Below are positions 52,429-61,360 of a stretch of DNA of 64,000 nucleotides, piece after piece. The notes under the pieces were generated by a model. It was not told where the DNA came from. It worked only from the letters and a program-made list of their open reading frames with translations, and did no database searches. Source of the DNA: AC-32 sp963736055 (GTDB lineage: Bacteria > Actinomycetota > Thermoleophilia > Gaiellales > Gaiellaceae); assembly GCA_963736055.1 (NCBI GenBank), contig CAVTNM010000008.1, forward strand, positions 1,116,001 to 1,180,000, written 5' to 3'. The translations under genes were made by a program, and so were the position numbers. How positions within the stretch are numbered: the stretch's first letter is position 1; every line of letters begins with the position of its first letter.

Positions 52429-53280
52429 ATGGCGTCCCTGCGCCTGACCGTCTGGGGCTGCCGGGGGTCGGTGCCGACTCCGGGCCCCGGCACCGTGGCG
52501 TTCGGCGGGAACACGTCGTGCGTCGAGGTCGGCCTGAAGGACGGCGCCGTTCTCATCCTCGACGCGGGAACCGGGATCATCGACCTCGGCCTCGACCTCG
52601 CCGAGCGCGGCGTTCGCCGCCTCCACCTCCTCTTGACGCATCTCCACCTCGACCACCTCGAGGGTCTCCGTTTCTTCGCTCCGCTCTGGGACGAGCGGGT
52701 GACGCTGGACATCTGGGGGCCGCCATCGCCGATGGTCGGCCTCGACGAGCGCATCGCGCGGGCGTTCTCGCCGCCGCTCTTCCCGATCGAGCTGCGCGAC
52801 GTCCCGGCGAGCGTGACGTTCCGCGACGTCCCACGGGAGCCCTGGACGCTCGAGGGCGTGTCCCTCTCCGCAGACCTGGTCGTGCACCCCGGGCCGACGG
52901 TCGGCTTTCGCCTCGAGACCGCGAGCTCGAGCTTCGCCTATCTGCCTGATCACGAACCGGCGCTGGTCGGAGTCGTGGACCGGTCGAGCGACTGGATCTC
53001 CGGGGCTGCCCTCGCCGAGGACGTCGACCTGCTGTTCCACGATGCGCAGTACTTCGAGGAGCAGTACGAGACCCGGGTCGGCTGGGGCCACTCGAGCGTC
53101 TCGGATGCCGTGGCGTTCCGCCGCGCGGTCGGCGCCCGGCGCCTGCTCCTCTTCCACCACGAGCCGCAGCACTCCGATGCCTCGCTGGAGCAGCTCGAGG
53201 CCCATGCGCAGTCGCTGGCCGGACCGGACGAGCCCACACCGGCCCTGGCCCGCGAGGGCATGGTCATCGAGCTGCCGTAG
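52429..53280 (+). CDS. Metallo-beta-lactamase-fold hydrolase
   Basis: The 283-residue protein starts LRLTVWGCRGSVPTPGPG and FGGNTSCVEVGL, typical of the PhnP/cyclic-nucleotide phosphodiesterase-like MBL group. The metal motif is LLTHLHLDHLEGLRFF (HxHxDH), followed by Asp/His ligands in VDLLFHDAQYFEEQY and LLLFHHEPQHSDASLE. These proteins often hydrolyse phosphodiesters such as cyclic nucleotides. Its place directly after a PAS protein suggests a sensory or signalling link, by inference only. Confidence 0.86.
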   Translation: MASLRLTVWGCRGSVPTPGPGTVAFGGNTSCVEVGLKDGAVLILDAGTGIIDLGLDLAERGVRRLHLLLTHLHLDHLEGLRFFAPLWDERVTLDIWGPPSPMVGLDERIARAFSPPLFPIELRDVPASVTFRDVPREPWTLEGVSLSADLVVHPGPTVGFRLETASSSFAYLPDHEPALVGVVDRSSDWISGAALAEDVDLLFHDAQYFEEQYETRVGWGHSSVSDAVAFRRAVGARRLLLFHHEPQHSDASLEQLEAHAQSLAGPDEPTPALAREGMVIELP

Positions 53281-53282
53281 AA

Positions 53283-54092
53283 GTGACCCAGCGCGAGCAG
53301 GCAGAGCTGTTCCGCTCCTACCACCGGTCGCCGCCGGTGCTGGTGCTCCCCAACGTGTGGGACGTCGCCAGCGCGGTCGTCGTTGCCCGCACCCCGGGAG
53401 CTCGGGCGATCGCGACCACGAGCGCCGGCGTCGCCTGGTCACGCGGGTACCCGGACGGCGAGGTCATCTCGCGCGACGAGATGCTGGAGGAAGTGCGCCG
53501 AATCGCCGCCGCGGTCGAGCTCCCCGTGACCGCCGACCTCGAGGGCGGGTACGGCGACCCGGCCGAGACGGCCCGACTGGCCGTGGAGGCCGGCGCCGTC
53601 GGGCTCAACCTCGAGGACGGGATCGGCCACGAGGAGCTTCGCCCGGTCGCCGAGCAGGTCGACGCGATCCGGTCGGTCGTCGCCGCGGGAGCGGAGGCGG
53701 GCGTGCCGCTCGTGGTGAACGCGCGCACCGACTCCTTTCTGCTCGAAGCCGGCACGCCGGAGGAGCAGCTCGAGACGACGATCGAGCGCCTGAACGCCTA
53801 CCTCGAGGCCGGTGCCGACTGCGGGTACGCGATCGGGGCCCGCGACCCGGTTGCGATCGCGCGGCTGACGAGCGAGATTCGAGGACCCGTCAGCGTGTTC
53901 GCCTGGCCGGGGTGGCCGACGGTCTCAGAGCTGGAACGGCTGGGCGTGGCGCGGGTCACCGTCGCCACCGGCGCCGCCCGCGCGGCGTACGCGCTCGTCG
54001 GAGCGATCGCGGAGGAGCTCTTCACGTCCGGCACCTACGAGCGCCTTGCGCCGGCGACGGAGCCGCCGAACCTGAACCAGCTGCTGGCCTGA
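53283..54092 (+). CDS. Isocitrate lyase/PEP mutase family protein
   Basis: The 269-residue TIM-barrel enzyme has VLVLPNVWDVASAVVVAR, TTSAGVAWSRGYPDGE, LPVTADLEGGYGD with the Mg-binding Asp, VGLNLEDGIGHEELRPV, PLVVNARTDSFLLEAG and VFAWPGWPTVSELERLGV. It lacks the KKCGH Cys motif of isocitrate lyase, so it belongs to the carboxyphosphonoenolpyruvate mutase-like or oxaloacetase-like subgroup. The reaction (C-C or P-C lyase) is not determined. GTG 53283 is 2 bp after the MBL stop. Confidence 0.87.
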   Translation: MTQREQAELFRSYHRSPPVLVLPNVWDVASAVVVARTPGARAIATTSAGVAWSRGYPDGEVISRDEMLEEVRRIAAAVELPVTADLEGGYGDPAETARLAVEAGAVGLNLEDGIGHEELRPVAEQVDAIRSVVAAGAEAGVPLVVNARTDSFLLEAGTPEEQLETTIERLNAYLEAGADCGYAIGARDPVAIARLTSEIRGPVSVFAWPGWPTVSELERLGVARVTVATGAARAAYALVGAIAEELFTSGTYERLAPATEPPNLNQLLA

Positions 54093-54113
54093 AGCGGCAG
54101 TAGGCTTGAGCCG

Positions 54114-54793
<680 letters not shown>

Positions 54794-54794
<1 letters not shown>

Positions 54795-56125
54795 TGTCGC
54801 TGCGTCGCCGGCTCACGATCGCGTTCATGCTCGCCGCCGGCATCTCGGCCGCGGCGCTCGCGGTCGGCTCGTACTTCGTCGTCCGCCACAACCTGCTCGC
54901 CGATTCGGTCGACGCGAGCGTGAGCCAGACGCGGCGCAACCTCGATCTCGCACCCGCCTACCTGCCTCGCACGGCACGGTTGCTCGCCGCCTACCAGCGT
55001 GGAGACTTCCTGACGGTTGGTACGCGCCGCGGGCGCACGTTCTCGTCGGCCTTCGTCGGTCTGCGGCAGGTTCCCGCCGGGCTTCGCGGGGTCGTGAGCC
55101 GAGGGGATCTCGGCTATCAGCGGGCGTCCGTCGCGGGCAAGCATTACCTCGTTACGGGCGGCCCCGTAGGCGACACGCAGCTCTACTTCTTCTTCTCCGA
55201 GGACGACCTGCGCCACGAGCTCGCGGTGCTCAGGAACATTCTCGCCGCAGGCGTCGCCATCCTCGTCCTGCTGGCCGGGCTCGTCGGGACGGTGCTGGCG
55301 CGCAGGGCGCTGCGTCCGGTGGGGCAGGCGAGCGAGGCGGCGCGGTCGCTGGCGGAAGGCCTGCTCGAGACTCGTCTTCCGGTCGAGGGCCGGGACGAGT
55401 TCGGCAGCTGGGCGCAGTCGTTCAACGAGATGGCAGCCGCGCTCGAGACGAAGATCGCGGACCTCTCGGCCGCTCAGGCCCGTGAGCGCCGCTTCACAGC
55501 CGACGTCGCGCACGAGCTGCGCACACCGCTGACCGCTCTGGTCGGCGAGGCCTCGCTCCTCGCCGAGCACCTCGACCGGATGCCCGGCGACTCGCGCCGG
55601 CCGGCGGAGCTCCTGATCGCCGACGTCGGCCGCCTGCGCCGCCTGGTCGAGGACCTGATGGAGATCTCCCGGTTCGACGCCGGCGCGGAGGGCGTGCACA
55701 GCGAGCCCGTCGCCCTCCGCTCGCTCGTTGCGGCCACGATCGCCACGAGGGGCTGGAACGGGCGAGTCGGCCTCGACGGAGACGACCTCTCGGTGACGAG
55801 TGACCCCCGCCGGCTGGAGCGAATCGTCGCCAACCTCGTCGACAATGCGTTCCAGCACGGTGGGTCGGAGGTGGCCGTTCGCATCGGTCGCCAGGGGGAC
55901 ACGGCCGAGGTCGAGGTCGCCGACGACGGGCCGGGGATCCCGGCCGAGCACCGCCCGCACGTCTTCGAGCGCTTCTACAAGGCCGACGCGGCCCGCAGCG
56001 GCGGCGGCACCGGCCTCGGCCTTGCGATCGCGCAGGAGAACGCCCGGCTGCTGGGCGGCGAGATCGAGGTCTGGAGCGAGCCGGGTGCCGGCACCCGGTT
56101 CACGCTTCACGTACCTGTGACGTGA
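54794..56125 (+). CDS. Sensor histidine kinase
   Basis: The 443-residue protein has TM1 at 8-30, an extracytoplasmic sensor region 31-145, TM2 at 147-169, a HAMP domain (RRALRPVGQASEAARSLAEG), a dimerisation/phosphotransfer helix with His240 in RRFTADVAHELRTPLTAL, and a catalytic ATPase domain with N box VANLVDNAFQHG, G1 DDGPGIP, F box FERFYKAD and G2 GGTGLGLAI. GTG 54794 lies in the response regulator stop. The sensor region has no recognised ligand-binding fold. Confidence 0.93.
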
Positions 56126-56203
56126 TCGTTACGGAGCCGTGACCGGCACGTTGCGGGCGAGACGCAGGATGGGTGCGGGGTCACGACCAGAAGGAGGCCC
56201 ACC

Positions 56204-56728
56204 GTGAAACCGTCCCTCGCACTTCTCGCCGTCGTCGCACTGTCCATGGCAGCCGTCACGGCGCTTGCCCGTCTGTCGCCCGCCCCGGCGGCGCCGGCGG
56301 CGCAGCTCGCGAAGACGCCCCCTCGGGTGGTCGTCCAGTACGCGCACGTCAAGTCGTTGAGGCGCGTCGGCGGCAAGTACCTGATGCGGGTCGACCCGGC
56401 GTTGTGGCTGAGCGGCGTAACCGCCTACTACGCGGCCGTCGAGGACAAGGCCATTCGGGCAGGCGATGCGGTTCCGAACGACTACTACATCCGCGACAAC
56501 GATCATCGTCTCTTGACCTACCGTGTCCCCGCGAATGCACGCGTCACGATCCTGACCCGCAACGGCACCGGCCCGATCCCGACGACGGGGATCTCCGTCG
56601 CAGAGCTGGCGCAGATCGTCCAGGGGAAGAACCCGAAGCACCGGCAGCTCTTCGAGCCGAAGGCGGGCTACTGGCTCCGGATCTCGCTCGACCGTGTCCT
56701 CTCCCTCGACCAGCAGTACCAGCCGTAG
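56204..56728 (+). CDS. Secreted protein of unknown function
   Basis: The 174-residue protein has a signal peptide (MKPSLALLAVVALSMAAVTA) and a mature domain with VVVQYAHVKSLRRVGGKYLM, VDPALWLSGVTAYYAAVED and GDAVPNDYYIRDNDHRLLTY, followed by VPANARVTILTRNGTGPIPT. The tail, GYWLRISLDRVLSLDQQYQP, looks beta-rich. I know this pattern from actinobacterial hypothetical proteins but not its role. AAGGAGG precedes GTG 56204. It lies 78 bp after the kinase gene and 10 bp before the GerMN lipoprotein, so all four genes may form one unit. Confidence 0.78.
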   Translation: MKPSLALLAVVALSMAAVTALARLSPAPAAPAAQLAKTPPRVVVQYAHVKSLRRVGGKYLMRVDPALWLSGVTAYYAAVEDKAIRAGDAVPNDYYIRDNDHRLLTYRVPANARVTILTRNGTGPIPTTGISVAELAQIVQGKNPKHRQLFEPKAGYWLRISLDRVLSLDQQYQP

Positions 56729-56738
56729 GAGGCGATCC

Positions 56739-57617
56739 TTGAAGAAGCTGCTCGCACTCGCCGGTCTTGCCACTCTCGCCGTCGCGCTCGGCCTCGCCGC
56801 CGCGGGGTGCGGCTCGGAGAAGGCCGTTTCGCTGGGGAAGCCCGCCGGAACGACCTCGACCGTGGCCACCGAGCCGACCGGCACCGCGCCGACCTCGGTC
56901 GCGCTCGAGACGTGGTTCCTCCGAGGCGAGCAGCTCGTCAAGGCAGTGCGAACCCACGTCGCCACCCGTCTGGTGGCGACCGCGGCCATGCAGGCGCTGC
57001 TCGCAGGCCCGAGCCCGGGGGAGGTCACGTCGGGCATTCGCACGGCGATTCCGCCCGGAACCCGCTTGCTCGGGATCGCGATCAAGAACGGCGTCGCAAC
57101 CGTCGACCTCACGTCCGAGTACCAGTCGGGTGGCGGCTCCCGCTCCATGCAGGCGCGTCTCGCGCAGGTCGTCTACACGCTCACTCAGTTCCCCACGGTG
57201 CACGCGGTCCGCTTCCACCTCGACGGCACGCCGGTCAACGTCTTCTCGGGCCAGGGGATCGTGCTCAACCACCCGGTCGGCCGCGCGGACTACCAGGACC
57301 TGCTGCCGGCGATCGTGGTCGAGAAGCCGGCTTCGGGCGCTCGGGTCTCGAGCGGTGCGGTCGTCTCGGGAACCGCGAACGTCTTCGAGGCGAACGTGGG
57401 CGTGGAGGTGCTCGACCGGAGCGGCCACGAGCTGGCGAAGACGTTCACGACCGCGAGCTGCGGCACGGGCTGTGTCGGCAAGTTCTCCGTGCCCGTGCGC
57501 TTCGAGGTCGCGAGCGAGCAGCCGGGGACGATCGTCGTCCATGACGACGACGCCGCCGGAACGGGCACTCCGCCGCACGTCGTGCGGGTGCCCGTCACGC
57601 TCGTTCCGAGCACGTAA
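56739..57617 (+). CDS. GerMN/Gmad2-domain lipoprotein
   Basis: From TTG 56739, with AGGAGG six bases upstream, the protein has 292 residues. It has a lipobox (GLAAAGCGS, Cys24), a GerMN domain at about 55-165 (LVATAAMQALLAGPSPGEV, then IKNGVATVDLTSEYQSGG) and a C-terminal Gmad2 immunoglobulin-like domain at about 185-290 (VVSGTANVFEANVGVEVLD). GerMN domains occur in sporulation protein GerM and LpqB-type lipoproteins. LpqB works with the MtrAB two-component system in mycobacteria, so the adjacent regulator-kinase pair is suggestive. Confidence 0.86.
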   Translation: MKKLLALAGLATLAVALGLAAAGCGSEKAVSLGKPAGTTSTVATEPTGTAPTSVALETWFLRGEQLVKAVRTHVATRLVATAAMQALLAGPSPGEVTSGIRTAIPPGTRLLGIAIKNGVATVDLTSEYQSGGGSRSMQARLAQVVYTLTQFPTVHAVRFHLDGTPVNVFSGQGIVLNHPVGRADYQDLLPAIVVEKPASGARVSSGAVVSGTANVFEANVGVEVLDRSGHELAKTFTTASCGTGCVGKFSVPVRFEVASEQPGTIVVHDDDAAGTGTPPHVVRVPVTLVPST

Positions 57618-57718
57618 GCCTTCGATCTGAGGCGTCGGGTTCGCTTTACTTGGCCTGCTCCAGGGACCGGGAAGCTCAAAGCGACCGGAAGCGTTGAGCT
57701 ACGAAAAGGAGGACGACT

Positions 57719-58378
57719 ATGGCGATCAAGCTTGGCGACACCGCGCCCGACTTCGAGGCGCAGACCACCGAGGGGCCGATCCGCTTCCACGATTGGATCG
57801 GTGACTCCTGGGCGATTCTCTTCTCGCACCCGAAGGACTTCACTCCCGTCTGCACGACGGAGCTCGGCTACATGGCCAAGATCAAGCCCGAGTTCGATCG
57901 CCGGAACGTCAAGGTGATCGGGCTGTCGGTGGACCCCATGGAGAACCACTCCAAGTGGCTTGACGATATTCAGGAGACGCAGGGGCAGGCGCCGAACTAC
58001 CCCATCATCGCCGACAGCGACTTCAGCGTCTCGAAGCTCTACGGAATGCTCCCGTCGGAGACGTCGGGCGACCCGGCCGAGCGGACTCCGGCCGACAACC
58101 AGACCGTGCGCAACGTGTTCGTGATCGGGCCGGACAAGAAGGTGAAGCTGATCCTGGTCTACCCGATGACGACCGGTCGCAACTTCGACGAGGTGCTGCG
58201 CGTGATCGACTCGCTCCAGCTCACGGCCGAGCACAAGGTGGCGACCCCGGTGAACTGGCAGCAGGGCGAGGACGTGATCATCGCCGGCTCCGTCTCGGAC
58301 GACGAGGCGAAGGAGACCTATCCGGACGGCTGGGAGTCGCCGAAGCCCTACATCCGGATCGTGCCGCAGCCGCGGTAG
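57719..58378 (+). CDS. 1-Cys peroxiredoxin (Prx6 family)
   Basis: The 219-residue protein has the peroxidatic Cys45 in DFTPVCTTELGYM, VIGLSVDPMENHSKWLDDI, YPIIADSDFSVSKLYGML and RNVFVIGPDKKVKLILVYPM, with the Prx6-specific C-terminal extension VATPVNWQQGEDVII. It lacks a resolving Cys, so it needs an external thiol reductant. It reduces H2O2 and lipid peroxides in the cytosol. AAGGAGG lies upstream of ATG 57719. Confidence 0.95.
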   Translation: MAIKLGDTAPDFEAQTTEGPIRFHDWIGDSWAILFSHPKDFTPVCTTELGYMAKIKPEFDRRNVKVIGLSVDPMENHSKWLDDIQETQGQAPNYPIIADSDFSVSKLYGMLPSETSGDPAERTPADNQTVRNVFVIGPDKKVKLILVYPMTTGRNFDEVLRVIDSLQLTAEHKVATPVNWQQGEDVIIAGSVSDDEAKETYPDGWESPKPYIRIVPQPR

Positions 58379-58381
58379 ACG

Positions 58382-59047
58382 TCAGGCAACCTGGATCTCC
58401 GCGGCCAGCTGCGGGGAGATCGCAATTTCGCGACCTTCCGCGTGAAGCGTCAGCGGCCCGCCGAAGGGCGCAACCTCGACCAGCTCGATCCGTCGGCCTG
58501 GGACGAGCCCGAGCGTATCCAGATAGCGCAGGAGCTCCCCGTCACGATCGGGAACGCGCTGCACCGTCGCCCGCTCGCCGACGGCCAGCTGCGACAGAGG
58601 TCGGGCCGGCGACCGGGACAACCGGAGCCGGATGTCCGGAATCGGGTCGCCGTGCGGATCCTGCGTCGGCGAGCCGAGCGCCTCGTCGATGCGGACCTCC
58701 AGCTCCCGTGAGAGTGCGTGCTCGAGGCGGTCAGCCTCTGCATGCACTGCGTGAAGGCCGACTTCCAGCGTCTCCGCCAGGTACAGCTCGAGGAGGCGGT
58801 GGCGCCGCAGAACCTCGAGCGCGAGGCGCTCGCCGGCACGGGTGAGCCGGACGCCGCGATAGGGCTGATGATCGGCGAGGCCCAGCGAGTCGAGCTTCTT
58901 CACCATCGCCGTCGCGGACGGCGCCGCGACGCCCATGCGCGTCGCGAGCGTCGAGGTTCGCACACGGCCAGTGTCGAGCTGCAGCTTGTAGATCTCGCGC
59001 AGGTAGTCCTGAACCGCATCGCTAAGATTCGCCAGGCCGTCGCTCAT
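58382..59047 (-). CDS. DtxR/MntR-family metal-dependent repressor with FeoA domain
   Basis: The 221-residue protein has an N-terminal winged helix (AVQDYLREIYKLQLDTGRVR, then VAAPSATAMVKKLDSLGL), a metal-binding/dimerisation domain (LRRHRLLELYLAETLEVGLH, then HAEADRLEHALSRELE) and a C-terminal SH3-like FeoA domain (RRIELVEVAPFGGPLTL). The family represses metal-uptake genes when Mn or Fe is bound. It is the last gene of the multicopper oxidase-ZIP operon, two bases after the ZIP stop, and probably controls it through the palindrome at 61266-61287. Confidence 0.92.
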   Translation of the reverse strand: MSDGLANLSDAVQDYLREIYKLQLDTGRVRTSTLATRMGVAAPSATAMVKKLDSLGLADHQPYRGVRLTRAGERLALEVLRRHRLLELYLAETLEVGLHAVHAEADRLEHALSRELEVRIDEALGSPTQDPHGDPIPDIRLRLSRSPARPLSQLAVGERATVQRVPDRDGELLRYLDTLGLVPGRRIELVEVAPFGGPLTLHAEGREIAISPQLAAEIQVA

Positions 59048-59049
59048 CG

Positions 59050-60255
59050 CTACGCGACCAGGAGCCCGGTTGTGTACATGACCAGGATTCCGGCGAGGTA
59101 GCCGCCGACGACGTGACCGGACGCGAGACCGCCGGGGGCCTTGCGCGCAACGTAGCGGCCGATCTCGACCACCACCTGCAGCGCCGCGCCGGTGGCGAGA
59201 GCGAAGAAGAGGACGCCGAGCAGGTCGCTCGTGATGAAGCCTCCGATCCAGGCGCCTGCGATCGCGGGCGCACCGGCGATGAGCGCCAGAGCTCCGAGGC
59301 GGGAAAGCCGCACCCGGCCGCCGCTCGCCAACGGAGTGGCGATGCCCAGCCCCTCCGTGACGTTGTGCACCATGAATCCGACGATGAAGAAGGTGCCGAG
59401 CGCGAGCTCGCCGAGCGCGATCGAGGTGCCGATCGCGAGTCCTTCACCCAGGTTGTGCAGCCCGATCCCCGCGGCGATCAGTGCCGCGAGGGCCGCTCCC
59501 TCGAGCGGCACACCGGGCCGGGCGGCCGAGGCACGCTGCGCGACGAAGGTCAAGCCGAGATAGCTGGCCGCAACCCCGAGCAGGATCAGCCCGGTGCCCT
59601 GGAAGCCGTTGGGAAGCGCCGCCTGGAGCGTCAGCGCCTCTCCGAGCGCGTCGAGTGCCAGGAAGCTGAGGAGCCCTGCGGTCAGAGCCATGAACGACGC
59701 GAGCCACCGCGCGTCCGCTCGTCTGAGCGAGGGCAGCCAGGCGAGCCCGAGTGCAACGGGCACGACGCCGACCAGGAAGCCGATCAGCGCGTAGCCGAGG
59801 AATCCTCGCGGCGACGCACCGCGCGCTTCGACCGCAGCCGGCACGTCGAAGCTCGTCTCGATCCCGCTCGAGCTCGTGACGCCGACGGTGTACGGATCGT
59901 CCTCGACCCACTGGAACGGGACGACGATCGTGCTCGAGCGAAGCCGGCCGAGGCTCGACGGGCCGTCAAGCCGGAAGGGCACGATCGCGTCGTCGACGGT
60001 CACCGTGCCGACGGTCAGCTTCTGCCGCTGCGGGTTGGTCACGCGGATCCTGATCTGTCCCGGCTTGAACTCCACGCGGCGAATGTCGAACTCGTCGCGG
60101 GGCGGAGGGGCCCGGCCGACGAGATCGAGCAACGAGGAGCCGGTCGAGACGAAGATCGCCACCGTCCCGACGAGGAGGAGAATCGGCAGGAGCGCCCACA
60201 AGCGCCATGCCCGGGGCCGGCCTGGGCTCCAGCGGGCGGCCGACCCGGCTTCCAT
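59050..60255 (-). CDS. ZIP-family metal transporter with N-terminal extracytoplasmic domain
   Basis: The 401-residue protein has a leading TM (ALLPILLLVGTVAIFVSTG), an extracytoplasmic beta domain of about 100 residues (EFKPGQIRIRVTNPQRQKL, then FQWVEDDPYTVGVTSSSG), and eight further TMs with both ZIP metal-site helices: IGLHNLGEGLAIGTS and FMVHNVTEGLGIATPL. ZIP proteins import Zn, Mn or Fe. The ectodomain resembles cupredoxin-like or Ig-like folds but shows no Cys ligand. ATG 60255 overlaps the oxidase stop by one base. Confidence 0.88.
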   Translation of the reverse strand: MEAGSAARWSPGRPRAWRLWALLPILLLVGTVAIFVSTGSSLLDLVGRAPPPRDEFDIRRVEFKPGQIRIRVTNPQRQKLTVGTVTVDDAIVPFRLDGPSSLGRLRSSTIVVPFQWVEDDPYTVGVTSSSGIETSFDVPAAVEARGASPRGFLGYALIGFLVGVVPVALGLAWLPSLRRADARWLASFMALTAGLLSFLALDALGEALTLQAALPNGFQGTGLILLGVAASYLGLTFVAQRASAARPGVPLEGAALAALIAAGIGLHNLGEGLAIGTSIALGELALGTFFIVGFMVHNVTEGLGIATPLASGGRVRLSRLGALALIAGAPAIAGAWIGGFITSDLLGVLFFALATGAALQVVVEIGRYVARKAPGGLASGHVVGGYLAGILVMYTTGLLVA

Positions 60256-61274
60256 CAGTCGACCACCTCGAAGAAGCCCATCCAGCCGAGCTCGGTGAAC
60301 TCCGACTGGTGGGCGTGGAACATGAATCTGCCGGTGTGCGAGAAGTCGATCTCGATGATCCCGCGCTGCCCCTGGCAGAGCATCACGGTGTCGGTGTACT
60401 CGAAGTGGTCGCTCGAGCCGGTCGGGTAGTAGCGGAAGAAGTCGCCGTGGAGGTGGAACGAGTTGACGAGGTCGAACTCGGTCAGGTTGGCGAGGTAGAT
60501 CCGCACCGTCTGCGAGCGCCGGACCCTGATCGGGTACCTGGCGTAGTAAAAGGCAGGCCCGTTGACGCCGTAGAAGTTGTTCTCACCGTCGCCGTCGGTG
60601 TCGAAGCCGCTCAGCACCATCACGAGCTCTTGCGCGGGTGGGCGTGGCTCCGGCGGGTCGATGATGAAGGCCCCGTAGAGCCCCTTGGCGATGTGTTTCT
60701 TGAGCGGGGTCGAGTGACAGTGGTAGAGGTGCATCCCGTAGGGGCGAGCCCGAAACTCGTAGGTGAAGGCGGCGCCGGGCTCGACGATCTGGAACACGCC
60801 GTCCATGTCCGCGGGGTGGATCCCGTGGAAGTGGATCGTGTGCGGATGCGATCCCCCGTTGGTGAACCGCACCCGGAGCAGGTCGCCCTCGGTCGCTCGG
60901 ATCACCGGCCCTGGAACTGTTCCGTTGTAGGTCCAGGCCGAGAAGAACACGCCCTTGGCGACCTCGATCCGACGGTCGACGGCGGCGACCGCATACTCGC
61001 GGACGCGCCCCGGCCGATGCCCGAGCGCGGCCGGCGGGTACAGCAGCGCATCAAGCTCGTGGGGGCCGCCGGGCGCTAGAGCGTCGCTCCCGATCATCGC
61101 GGCGTGGCCCATCGCCGCGTGCTCCATCGTCGCGTGGTCCATCGCCGCCATTGACATGCCCGCGTGCTCGGCGTGATCGCCCGCCGCGAAGGCGAGCTTC
61201 GCGAAGGGGGTGGCTGCCACGACAGGGGCTGCAGCTGCGAGAAGCCGGCGGCGGGTTACCCGGTGTTTAGGCAT
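60255..61274 (-). CDS. Two-domain multicopper oxidase with Tat signal and Met/His-rich N terminus
   Basis: The 339-residue protein has a twin-arginine signal (VTRRRLLAAAAPVVA), a Met/His-rich stretch (MSMAAMDHATMEHAAM), domain 1 with SHPHTIHFHGIHP and GMHLYHCHSTPLKKHI (type 1 Cys and His) and domain 2 with NSFHLHGDFF and GRFMFHAHQSEF (type 2/3 His). Only domain 1 keeps a type 1 site, as in small two-domain laccases. It may oxidise Mn(II), Fe(II) or Cu(I). First gene of an operon with ZIP and DtxR; the predicted message starts at the ATG itself (leaderless). Confidence 0.9.
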   Translation of the reverse strand: MPKHRVTRRRLLAAAAPVVAATPFAKLAFAAGDHAEHAGMSMAAMDHATMEHAAMGHAAMIGSDALAPGGPHELDALLYPPAALGHRPGRVREYAVAAVDRRIEVAKGVFFSAWTYNGTVPGPVIRATEGDLLRVRFTNGGSHPHTIHFHGIHPADMDGVFQIVEPGAAFTYEFRARPYGMHLYHCHSTPLKKHIAKGLYGAFIIDPPEPRPPAQELVMVLSGFDTDGDGENNFYGVNGPAFYYARYPIRVRRSQTVRIYLANLTEFDLVNSFHLHGDFFRYYPTGSSDHFEYTDTVMLCQGQRGIIEIDFSHTGRFMFHAHQSEFTELGWMGFFEVVD

Positions 61275-61287
61275 AGCTAAAGATTAG
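61266..61287. promoter_or_regulatory. Candidate DtxR/MntR operator
   Basis: TTTAG-GCATAG-CTAAA (61266-61281) and the overlapping CTAA-AGA-TTAG (61277-61287) are inverted repeats with the TTAGG/CTAA half-sites of IdeR/MntR operators. They cover the -10 box and start codon of the multicopper oxidase gene, the ideal position for metal-dependent repression. Assigned by motif and context only. Confidence 0.6.
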
Positions 61288-61310
61288 TTTCGATGCCGCT
61301 ACAAAATCAA
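61281..61310 (-). promoter_or_regulatory. Promoter of the multicopper oxidase-ZIP-DtxR operon
   Basis: On the minus strand TTGATT (61310-61305), an 18-bp spacer and TAATCT (61286-61281) form a good sigma-70-type promoter. Six bases (TTAGCT) separate the -10 from the ATG at 61274, so the start point should coincide with the start codon, giving a leaderless transcript. No Shine-Dalgarno is present, which agrees. Confidence 0.65.
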
Positions 61311-61360
61311 GCCCGAGACCGAGCGCGCTTCGCCGGGGCTGCGGCTGGCATGCTGACCGC

